This document shows, in pieces, positions 1-5,701 of a DNA stretch of 7,365 nt. Every line of letters starts with the position of its first letter. Position 1 is the first letter of the stretch. The notes under the pieces were generated by a model, which saw only the letters and a program-made list of their open reading frames with translations, had not been told where the DNA came from and made no database searches. The DNA is from CAZNQW01 sp964575225 (GTDB lineage Bacteria > Chloroflexota > Anaerolineae > JAAYZQ01). The DNA lies in contig CAZNQW010000194.1 of NCBI GenBank assembly GCA_964575225.1, positions 1 to 7,365 of the forward strand, read 5' to 3'. Position numbers and translations under genes: made by a program.

Positions 1-54
1 GGCATCCGAGATACTGAGCGGTGACTGGAGTTCAGACGTGTGCTCTTCCGATCT
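1..54 (+). other. Illumina P7/TruSeq index adapter (non-genomic)
   Basis: Bases 21-54 match the TruSeq index-read adapter, starting gtgactggagttc and ending gctcttccgatct. Bases 1-12 match the end of the P7 flow-cell sequence with one mismatch (c instead of a at base 6). Bases 13-20 (actgagcg) sit exactly where the 8-nt sample index belongs. The order P7 tail, index, adapter, insert is that of a library molecule. This is therefore untrimmed adapter carried into the assembly, and genomic sequence begins at about base 55. The adapter match rests on established knowledge of the oligo. Confidence 0.97.
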
Positions 55-55
55 G

Positions 56-97
56 TACCTGAGAACCTACCTGCCCATCATCGTCCGGAATGACTGA
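56..97 (+). CDS. Possible C-terminal tail of a rightward gene (partial)
   Basis: The frame starting at base 56 reads YLRTYLPIIVRND and stops with TGA at 95-97. In this frame 11 of 13 codons end in G or C, as in the other genes here. The neighbouring open frame from base 55 has mostly A- or T-ending codons, so it is the less likely reading. A rightward intrinsic terminator begins 28 nt after the stop, which is where one would be expected. The fragment is cut by the adapter, is only 13 residues long, and its product cannot be named. It would converge on the AlbA_2 gene at 215-1594. Confidence 0.35.
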   Translation, partial: YLRTYLPIIVRND

Positions 98-125
98 GGC
101 GGGACACCCACAGACAGCCCTCTGG

Positions 126-157
126 AGACCGGTGAGATCCCCTCACTGGTCTTTCTT
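126..157 (+). terminator. Rho-independent terminator, rightward
   Basis: GACCGGTGAG at 127-136 pairs with CTCACTGGTC at 142-151. That gives ten base pairs with one G-U, plus an A-T pair at 126/152, around a five-base loop. The stem is followed by TTTCTT (152-157), giving the U-rich tail on the + strand. On the - strand the stem is followed by TCCAGAGG, so it should not stop leftward transcription by the intrinsic mechanism. It fits the end of the partial gene that stops at 97. Confidence 0.65.
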
Positions 158-199
158 GTGGGAATTTGTGGGATATGTGTGGGATAATTGTGGGATAAT
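157..199. repeat. Four tandem 10-11 bp repeats, helically phased
   Basis: Two perfect copies of TGTGGGATAAT lie at 178-188 and 189-199. A variant TGTGGGATATG lies at 167-177 and a 10-bp copy TGTGGGAATT at 157-166. The TGTGGGA core recurs every 10, 11 and 11 bases, about one turn of B-DNA, so all cores face the same side of the helix. The array starts where the terminator tail ends and stops 15 bases short of the stop codon of the AlbA_2/winged-helix gene (215). Arrays like this commonly bind a protein cooperatively. Here the binding role and the partner are inference. Confidence 0.85.
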
Positions 200-214
200 G
201 GCTATCGGCGACGA

Positions 215-1594
215 TCACTTGAAGATGTAGTAGGTGGCGCGCTTTTCACCGATTTTGAGTAGGATATTCCTGCTGACCATGTCGGCCAGGTCGCGGCGGA
301 TCGTCTCGGCGCTGACGTCGGGGCACAGTTCCTGGAACTCGCGGTTGGTGATCCGTTCTGTCTCAGCCAGGTAGGTCAATGCCGCCTTCTGCCGGGGGTT
401 GAGCCCGAGGTGCCGCCAACTGCGCTGGTCACGATCCTGGCCGATCAGGTCTCGCCCGGGTCCCACGAGGGTCACCTGGAACCCGGCAGCGGTCTCCTGA
501 AAGCGGGGAGGGGCCAGCCCGGCCTCGGCCATGAGGCGGATGATGCGATCCACGCCATAGCCCAGCCGCTCGATAAAGCCCATGTCGGCCAACACCTGGA
601 CAATGGCCTCGTTGCGGCTAAATCGCTCGTGTACCAGGTTCTGAATCGTGACGTGTCCGGGCAGCCGACCCGGGCTGTAGAACTCGAGCCGGTCGCTAAA
701 TAGCAGGATCCGGATTCCGTCGCCGCGGATCTGATAGTCGCGGTGGGCCACCGCATTGACAATGGCTTCGCGCACGGCAGGGATGGGGTACTCGGGTTCT
801 TCGGCCCGTTCCAGGGCCTGCAGGCGGACGCCGCGGCGCATATTGCTCACCACAAAGGCCTCGGCCTGGCGGATCTGATCGGGCAGGGTGCCCCGGATCT
901 CTTCCTTGACGAAATGGTCATCCATGGTCGTCCCCGCATAGCGGGCGACGAGGATGCCCGCACTGGGCATCCAACGCTGGGGGTCGCGACCAAAAAGCAA
1001 CAGCCCGGCGCGGGTGGGTCGCAGCTCTTTGCCATCGCGGATCAAACTGCCGCGGTGGAGCAGGGTAGCCTCGCGGCCGATCACCCGCAGACCGCTGAGG
1101 CCCGCGATGTAGGCATCCACCCGGTCCCAGTCCAGATCCTCCACGCGTGCGCCTTCCGGGGCAGTCGACTCAAAGCTCACGGCGCCGCGTTCCATCATCA
1201 GTCGCTGGAGCTGGCGCGGTGGAAGGGGCTGGGGTTGCCCGTCCCTGTACACCAGGTATTTGCCTTTGTAGCTATAGACGTGGGGCAGGCCCGGTGGCAC
1301 AAGGACGATCAGTACAGGAACCCCTTCGAGTTCGGCCTGGCGGGGCATGGGGATGATCAGAGGCGGCTCGATGGAAAGAGCGGTTTTGAGGGTGCGGTCC
1401 AGGACTTCCTCCGGATCGACAAGGCCCACGGGGGTGCCGCTTTTTGGGTCCATGCCGAGTACCAGCGCCCCGCCGGTTGCGTTGGCCATGCCGACCAGGT
1501 GCTCTGCCAGTTTGGATTGGGCTGGCGGCCCGGCGAGCAGAACCATTTGCTCGTCGGGTAGATCCAGGGGAAGGGTTTGGAGGCTCTCTATCAT
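215..1594 (-). CDS. AlbA_2/RecG-like ATP-binding protein with winged-helix domain
   Basis: This is a 459-residue protein with three parts, numbered from the chosen ATG. Residues 14-130 resemble the Schlafen AlbA_2 domain (old name AAA_4), with a MANATGGALVLGM core at 36-48. Residues 265-360 match the RecG-like HATPase_c_4 C-terminal region, with PAVREAIVNAVAHRDY at 272-287 and SPGRLPG at 307-313. Residues 398-455 form a DeoR/MarR-like winged helix with a recognition-type helix SAETIRRDLADMV. Family members are annotated as putative transcriptional regulators or RecG-like proteins, but their biochemical role is poorly settled. The E-x-K signature normally seen near the AlbA_2 start is not evident: the region reads DEQMVLLAGPP. 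The ATG at 1592-1594 is preferred over GTG at 1601-1603 because GAGGG (1603-1607) sits 8 nt before the ATG but overlaps the GTG. It lies 48 nt after the upstream membrane-protein gene with no terminator between, so co-transcription is likely. Confidence 0.9.
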   Translation of the reverse strand: MIESLQTLPLDLPDEQMVLLAGPPAQSKLAEHLVGMANATGGALVLGMDPKSGTPVGLVDPEEVLDRTLKTALSIEPPLIIPMPRQAELEGVPVLIVLVPPGLPHVYSYKGKYLVYRDGQPQPLPPRQLQRLMMERGAVSFESTAPEGARVEDLDWDRVDAYIAGLSGLRVIGREATLLHRGSLIRDGKELRPTRAGLLLFGRDPQRWMPSAGILVARYAGTTMDDHFVKEEIRGTLPDQIRQAEAFVVSNMRRGVRLQALERAEEPEYPIPAVREAIVNAVAHRDYQIRGDGIRILLFSDRLEFYSPGRLPGHVTIQNLVHERFSRNEAIVQVLADMGFIERLGYGVDRIIRLMAEAGLAPPRFQETAAGFQVTLVGPGRDLIGQDRDQRSWRHLGLNPRQKAALTYLAETERITNREFQELCPDVSAETIRRDLADMVSRNILLKIGEKRATYYIFK

Positions 1595-1642
1595 GGAGGC
1601 CACCCTCGCGCTTTATGGGAGGGAACCGTTGGGCATGCCCTG

Positions 1643-2977
1643 CTAGTTCCCAAATAGGTAGCAACTGGATTGATACTCGTCCAGGCGCCACTCGCAACCG
1701 TAGGGTAGGGCGCCCGGTCGCTCGTACCCGATGACCGACCAGGTCACCTCACAGGAATGTCGGTCATCGATTTCGCCGTCTTTGTTGACGCCGACCACCG
1801 TCACCCGCACCTGACGTTTCTGATGAAGTTGCTCAGCCTCGTAATCGGGCTCGTAGCGGATCTCCCAGACCAACACTCGCTCCAGATCCCCTCGGGCCCG
1901 GGCCACGCTGTCGTCGGCGAGGGACAGGCCAAAGGGATCGGTGCGGATGTTGTACCGCTTCTGAGCCTCTTCACTAAGATAGCTCTCGGCCTTTTGCAGT
2001 TTGGCCTTGTCCTTGCCCATGTTGAGGTAAAAGGCCAGCACTGCCTTTTCGGGGTAGTATACCTGGGTGACCTCATCGGGTTCGCCGGGGCCAAAGGCCA
2101 AAGAATATTCCTTGGGTGGGCGCAATACCTGGCTGCCTTCGCCAAAGTAGGAGCCATTCACCGGTTCGTACGTGCGCCGAACCACAAACTGGCTGCGCTC
2201 AAAGCCGGCCCGGTCAACGACGGTGACCGTCGATCCGCTGCGTTCAATCTGGTAACTGCCGCGAAAAGACCCCACGTTTTCATATCGGACCGGATTGGGA
2301 AAGGGCTCGCCCGGATGCCGTTTCTGCCAATCCTGGCGTTCCAGGCAACTCGGGGCGACGCCGGTCCGGCGAAAGATATTCAGATCGGTGACCACTTCCC
2401 GTGAGACTCCGTTGACGATGACCTCAGGAAAGTCAGCATTAGCCGATTGGGGGTCCTGGTAGGGGAGGATGTTTCCAACGGTCACCGAGACGCGGTCTTC
2501 GCCCAGATAGTCAAAGTTGGATTGGGCCAGTTCGTAGGAGAGGATGGTGGCCGGACGACACTCGTCATAATCATACACGGCCGCGCCAAAGGGGCCCTGA
2601 ACCTTGTCTTGGCCTGGTTCCCGGCGCGTGTCGTATTGGAAAAAAGCGACCCACTCGCGCGGTTCCTTTTCCTCGATGCCATCGGTGTCGATACGCTCGA
2701 TGAAATTCAGGTCGGAGAGGCCCGGCACCACGTCGCCCAGGTAGATCATCTTGTCGTCGGTGATCCAGCGGGCGACGCTGACTCGCATGGGGTTGGGGTT
2801 CCATTTATAGACTTTGACCAGGAACATGTAGGCCAATACTACTGTGGCGAGGACCAGAAGTTGAAAAGCCAGCAGGTTGAGAATCCCGGGTGTGTGGTCC
2901 CCGCGCAGCGTCAGATATAGGAGAACGAACCAGATGACAATCAGGATGGCGAGCGCAACGGCCGTGGTTGGACCCAC
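1643..2977 (-). CDS. Two-helix membrane protein of unknown function, linked to lon
   Basis: I do not recognise a named family for this 444-residue protein. Two hydrophobic helices span about residues 5-24 and 33-54, forming a hairpin joined by a short RGDHTPG loop. Helix 2 is followed by basic residues (KVYK, then R65 and R70), which by the positive-inside rule puts the large remainder in the cytoplasm. Residues about 75-300 are mainly polar, beta-rich-looking sequence with no motif I can assign. Residues about 308-440 (PEKAVLAFYLNM, then alternating strands such as RQVRVTVVGV and SCEVTWSVIGY) look like an NTF2/lumazine-binding-type fold, which is a guess from pattern. Five cysteines lie at 140, 211, 409, 428 and 439. 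The start is GTG at 2975-2977, with GAGAGG (2985-2990) 7 nt upstream. A longer frame to 3064 would overlap the end of lon and lacks support. The gene begins 16 nt after the lon stop, which implies one operon. Confidence 0.85.
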   Translation of the reverse strand: MGPTTAVALAILIVIWFVLLYLTLRGDHTPGILNLLAFQLLVLATVVLAYMFLVKVYKWNPNPMRVSVARWITDDKMIYLGDVVPGLSDLNFIERIDTDGIEEKEPREWVAFFQYDTRREPGQDKVQGPFGAAVYDYDECRPATILSYELAQSNFDYLGEDRVSVTVGNILPYQDPQSANADFPEVIVNGVSREVVTDLNIFRRTGVAPSCLERQDWQKRHPGEPFPNPVRYENVGSFRGSYQIERSGSTVTVVDRAGFERSQFVVRRTYEPVNGSYFGEGSQVLRPPKEYSLAFGPGEPDEVTQVYYPEKAVLAFYLNMGKDKAKLQKAESYLSEEAQKRYNIRTDPFGLSLADDSVARARGDLERVLVWEIRYEPDYEAEQLHQKRQVRVTVVGVNKDGEIDDRHSCEVTWSVIGYERPGALPYGCEWRLDEYQSSCYLFGN

Positions 2978-2984
2978 AGTGTTT

Positions 2985-2990
2985 CCTCTC
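2985..2990 (-). promoter_or_regulatory. Ribosome binding site fixing the GTG start of the membrane protein
   Basis: Read on the - strand, GAGAGG lies 7 nt before GTG at 2975-2977, within the 16-nt gap after the lon stop codon. This decides against in-frame upstream starts that would lie inside lon. Confidence 0.8.
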
Positions 2991-2993
2991 TTG

Positions 2994-5402
2994 TCAATTG
3001 ACTTGCGGCGTCGGGTTTTCGGGCAGCAGGGCCTCGGGTAAAACCTCATCCATGCGATCGACAAACACGAATCGCAAATCGCGCCGAATTCGCCGTGGGA
3101 TCTCGACCATGTCCTTCTTGTTCTGTTTGGGCAGAAGGACGGTCTTGAGCCCGGCGCGGTGAGCCGCCAGAACCTTCTCTTTCAGCCCGCCAATGGGCAG
3201 GACGCGGCCTCGCAAGGTGATCTCACCGGTCATGGCTACGTCGCGGTGTACCGGTCGCCCCATGAGCGCCGAGATCAGGGCCGTGGCCATGGTAATTCCC
3301 GCTGAGGGGCCATCCTTGGGGATGGCGCCTTCGGGTACGTGAATATGGATATCGAGCTTGTCAAAGTCGACGTGGCCCATGCCCAATTCGCGAGCGTGAG
3401 AGCGGGCGTAGGATAGGGCCGCCTGGGCCGATTCCTGCATCACTTCGCCCAACTGGCCGGTAAGCATCAACACACCCTTGCCGCCCATGAGCGAGACCTC
3501 CACCGGGAGCAGGTCGCCGCCCGCTTCGGTCCAGGCGATGCCCATGGCCAAACCGATCTCGTCGGTCCGCTCCTCTTTATCGCGCAGGAAGCGGGGTGGC
3601 CCCAGGTATTTGCCCAGGGATTGGGCGGTGATGCTGCGGGACACCTGCTTGCCTTCGGCTACCTGGCGGGCGACCTTGCGACAGATGGTGGCGATCTCTC
3701 GCTCCAAATTGCGAACGCCGGCCTCGTAGGTGTACTCGCGGATCATGTCGCGCAGGGCCTGGTCCGAAAAGCGCAGGGAGCGGTCGGGCCGGTCGAGGCT
3801 GTTCTCCTTCAATTGCTTGGGAATGAGGAACTGGCGGGCGATGGCCATTTTCTCCTCGTCGATGTATCCGGGAAACTCGATCACCTCCATCCGGTCGCGC
3901 AGGGCCGGCGGGATGGGGTCGAGCAAGTTGGCGGTGGTGATGAACATCACCCGCGACAGGTCGTAGGGCACTTCCAGGTAGTGGTCGGAGAAGGCATAGT
4001 TCTGCTCTGGATCGAGGGCCTCCAGGAGCGCCGCCGTGGGATCGCCACGGAAGTCAGCGCCCACCTTGTCGATCTCATCGAGCATAAAGATCGGATTCAC
4101 GGCGCCTGCGGTGCGCATCGTCTGCAGAATGCGCCCGGGGAGGGCCCCAATGTAGGTGCGACGATGGCCTCGGATCTCGGCTTCGTCGTGGATGCCGCCC
4201 AACGACACGCGGACGAATTTGCGGCCCAGCGCTTCGCCGATGGAGCGCCCCAGCGAGGTTTTGCCCGTGCCTGGCGGGCCGACGAAGCACAGGATGGGGC
4301 TGCGGGTGGCAGGTTTGCCCTCGGCGAGTTTTCGGACGGCCAGAAATTCCAGGATCCGTTCCTTGGCTTTGGGCAAGCCATAGTGGTTGTCATCCAGTAC
4401 GCGGGCGACCTGGCCGATGTTCAGGTTGTCGTCGGTCGTTTGCGTCCAGGGCAGATCCAGAAGCCACTCCAGATAGGTGCGGATGACGCTGACTTCGGGC
4501 GAGCTGGATTGCATGGTTTTCAACCGCTTTAGCTCGGCGAGGGCCTTGTCGCGGACCGGATCGGGCATGTCGGCTTGGGCCACCCGCTCTTCCAGTTCTT
4601 GCACCTCGGCGGTTTGCACATCGACCTCGCCCAGCTCTGTCTGGATCAGGCGCATCTGCTCCCGCAAGAAGTACTCTCTCTGCGAGCGGTCGACTTCCTG
4701 TTGCACCTGGTCGGCGATGCTGTGCTCGAGTTCGAGGACCTCCAATTCGCTGGCCAATAGGATGCCCAGCCTGCGCAATCGATCGACCGGGTTCAGTATT
4801 TCGAGCAGCTCCTGGCGTTCGCCGATTTTGCGATCCAGGAGTGAGGCAATCATATCGGCCAGCGGACCTGGCTCCGACAGGTTCATGGCGGCGATGTAGG
4901 CGTCCTCGGGAAGGGTGTGCGAGAGTTGGACGACCTTTTCAAACAGCGAGAGAATGGCTCGCATCAGGGCTTCGACGTCGCGGTTCACTTCGGTGGGTTC
5001 GGCGATGCGCTCAAATTGGGCGCGCAGGTAGGGCTGGGTCTGGCTAAAGCCCACAATGCGGACCCGGCGCCGACCCTGTCCCAGGATGTTGGTGGTGCCA
5101 TCGGGCATGCGAAGGATGCGGCCGATGACCATCTCCACGCCAATGGGGTACAGATCGTCGGGGCCCGGTTCCTGGATATCGGCATCGCGTTGGGTCACCA
5201 CCACGAGGACGTTGTCGCCAGCGATGGCGGCTTCCACGGCCTTGATGGATCGGTCGCGACCCACGGCGATGGGGGTCATCATCTGAGGAAAGACGACCGA
5301 GTCGCGCAGAGGAAGCAGCGGATAGTTGTCTACGGCCTCGCTGTCTTCGATATCGAACAGGTCGTCGGTGTCAAAGGGTCCAAAGTCAAATTCGTAACTC
5401 AA
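2994..5402 (-). CDS. lon: ATP-dependent protease Lon (LonA type)
   Basis: Lon is a cytoplasmic AAA+ serine protease that degrades misfolded and regulatory proteins. At 802 residues it has the usual LonA size (E. coli Lon is 784). The N-terminal substrate-binding domain begins at YPLLPLRDSVVFP (27-39). The AAA+ module has Walker A GPPGTGKT at 375-382, Walker B FMLDEIDK at 439-446, a sensor-1 Asn at 492, and LRDRMEV at 501-507. The protease domain has the catalytic serine S700 in PKDGPSAG and the catalytic lysine K743 in GGLKEK. The S-to-K spacing of 43 equals that of S679/K722 in E. coli. All key residues are intact. The start is TTG at 5400-5402: a TGA lies in frame three codons upstream, and no in-frame ATG or GTG precedes the conserved N-domain. 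GGAGG (5414-5418) lies 11 nt before it. It is the first gene of a probable three-gene unit. Confidence 0.98.
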   Translation of the reverse strand: MSYEFDFGPFDTDDLFDIEDSEAVDNYPLLPLRDSVVFPQMMTPIAVGRDRSIKAVEAAIAGDNVLVVVTQRDADIQEPGPDDLYPIGVEMVIGRILRMPDGTTNILGQGRRRVRIVGFSQTQPYLRAQFERIAEPTEVNRDVEALMRAILSLFEKVVQLSHTLPEDAYIAAMNLSEPGPLADMIASLLDRKIGERQELLEILNPVDRLRRLGILLASELEVLELEHSIADQVQQEVDRSQREYFLREQMRLIQTELGEVDVQTAEVQELEERVAQADMPDPVRDKALAELKRLKTMQSSSPEVSVIRTYLEWLLDLPWTQTTDDNLNIGQVARVLDDNHYGLPKAKERILEFLAVRKLAEGKPATRSPILCFVGPPGTGKTSLGRSIGEALGRKFVRVSLGGIHDEAEIRGHRRTYIGALPGRILQTMRTAGAVNPIFMLDEIDKVGADFRGDPTAALLEALDPEQNYAFSDHYLEVPYDLSRVMFITTANLLDPIPPALRDRMEVIEFPGYIDEEKMAIARQFLIPKQLKENSLDRPDRSLRFSDQALRDMIREYTYEAGVRNLEREIATICRKVARQVAEGKQVSRSITAQSLGKYLGPPRFLRDKEERTDEIGLAMGIAWTEAGGDLLPVEVSLMGGKGVLMLTGQLGEVMQESAQAALSYARSHARELGMGHVDFDKLDIHIHVPEGAIPKDGPSAGITMATALISALMGRPVHRDVAMTGEITLRGRVLPIGGLKEKVLAAHRAGLKTVLLPKQNKKDMVEIPRRIRRDLRFVFVDRMDEVLPEALLPENPTPQVN

Positions 5403-5413
5403 CGTTAATCACG

Positions 5414-5418
5414 CCTCC
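5414..5418 (-). promoter_or_regulatory. Ribosome binding site of lon
   Basis: GGAGG on the - strand, 11 nt before the TTG start. The spacing is long and the start codon weak, so initiation may be moderate or depend on leader folding. Confidence 0.7.
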
Positions 5419-5483
5419 GTGGCCTGGGGTCAGACCACCTGCCTTGCAGAGTTGGGCAGGTTTGTTGTTCCTGCGGGTTCTTT

Positions 5484-5498
5484 AATCCAAAACGGATT
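5484..5498. promoter_or_regulatory. Perfect inverted repeat just after the lon start site
   Basis: AATCC and GGATT flank a five-base centre. It lies about 17-31 bases downstream of the inferred lon transcription start, a typical repressor-operator position. It could equally act only as an RNA hairpin. It does not match the CIRCE or HAIR heat-shock operators as I know them. Confidence 0.4.
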
Positions 5499-5521
5499 CC
5501 TGCCCAATCGGTACTGAATTC

Positions 5522-5550
5522 ATTCTAGCGTAGGTTTCTAATAAGTGCAA
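5522..5550 (-). promoter_or_regulatory. Sigma70-type promoter of lon
   Basis: On the - strand, the -35 box is TTGCAC (5545-5550) and the -10 box is TAGAAT (5522-5527, five of six consensus bases), with an ideal 17-bp spacer. The start site should fall near 5515. Two adjoining 7-bp direct repeats, ACTCTGG and ACTCAGG (5551-5564, + strand), abut the -35 box and may be an activator or repressor site. Confidence 0.7.
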
Positions 5551-5587
5551 ACTCTGGACTCAGGGGTGAACCCGGTGCCATCGTCAG

Positions 5588-5633
5588 GTTGCCAGCAACG
5601 CACGTGTGCGGTGGCTGGCCTGCCCATGGGCAG
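5588..5633. repeat. Cluster of three dyads between folC and lon
   Basis: Three dyads lie close together: GTTGC-CA-GCAAC (5588-5599), CGCAC-GT-GTGCG (5599-5610) and a perfect 14-bp palindrome CTGCCCATGGGCAG (5620-5633). GCCAGC (5591-5596) also pairs with GCTGGC (5614-5619), enclosing the second dyad. The cluster lies past the folC stop, but on the leftward strand no T-run follows it, so it is not a standard intrinsic terminator. The rest of the folC-lon gap (5565-5587 and 5634-5701) shows no gene or clear signal beyond a short GGGT-GA-ACCC dyad at 5564-5573. Confidence 0.6.
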
Positions 5634-5701
5634 TGTCTGGGGTATGGGCTATGAGCGTTCGATGGGAGTTGAAGGGCGGACCTTGCAACAGTCCCTGGAT
5701 C

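Larger units (their letters stand above)
5403..5515 (-). promoter_or_regulatory. Structured lon leader with competing hairpins
   Basis: This is the predicted 5' untranslated region, about 112 nt, from the inferred start site near 5515 to the lon TTG. Read on the - strand, TTGGGCAGG (5499-5507) is fully complementary to CCTGCCCAA (5452-5460), giving 9 bp. The same middle segment can instead use ACCTGCC (5455-5461) to pair with GGCAGGT (5437-5443), giving 7 bp with an 11-nt loop. The two pairings exclude each other. A further stem, GTGGTC (5433-5438) with GGCCAC (5419-5424) and an 8-nt loop, touches the ribosome binding site GGAGG (5414-5418) and shares two bases with the second stem. A perfect AATCC-N5-GGATT hairpin (5484-5498) is enclosed by the first pairing. 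The pairings are seen in the sequence. A regulatory switch or thermosensor role is inference, and no known riboswitch class was recognised. Confidence 0.5.

Noticed and set aside
157..199. DnaA-box cluster or replication origin, because the reverse strand reads TTATCCCACA
   Set aside because: The DnaA box is TTATCCACA. Every copy here has an extra C, and no AT-rich unwinding region or dnaA/dnaN gene is nearby.
157..199. CRISPR array
   Set aside because: Units are 10-11 bp in direct tandem with no spacers.
743..1561. Rightward 272-codon open frame
   Set aside because: It is antisense to the well-supported AlbA_2 gene, has no recognisable motif, and is explained by GC-rich third positions on the other strand.
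1631..1640. Palindrome GGGCATGCCC as a terminator between two leftward genes
   Set aside because: As a hairpin it has only three pairs around a four-base loop and no T-run follows.
1757..2404. Rightward 215-codon open frame
   Set aside because: It is antisense to the membrane-protein gene, with no motif and no clear start signal.
3621..4532. Rightward 303-codon open frame within lon
   Set aside because: It is fully antisense to the conserved AAA+ region of lon and its translation looks like a shadow of that gene.
5437..5461. Rightward terminator (stem followed by TTGTTGTT)
   Set aside because: No rightward gene leads into it, the loop is large and the tail is broken by G. It is better explained as part of the lon leader.
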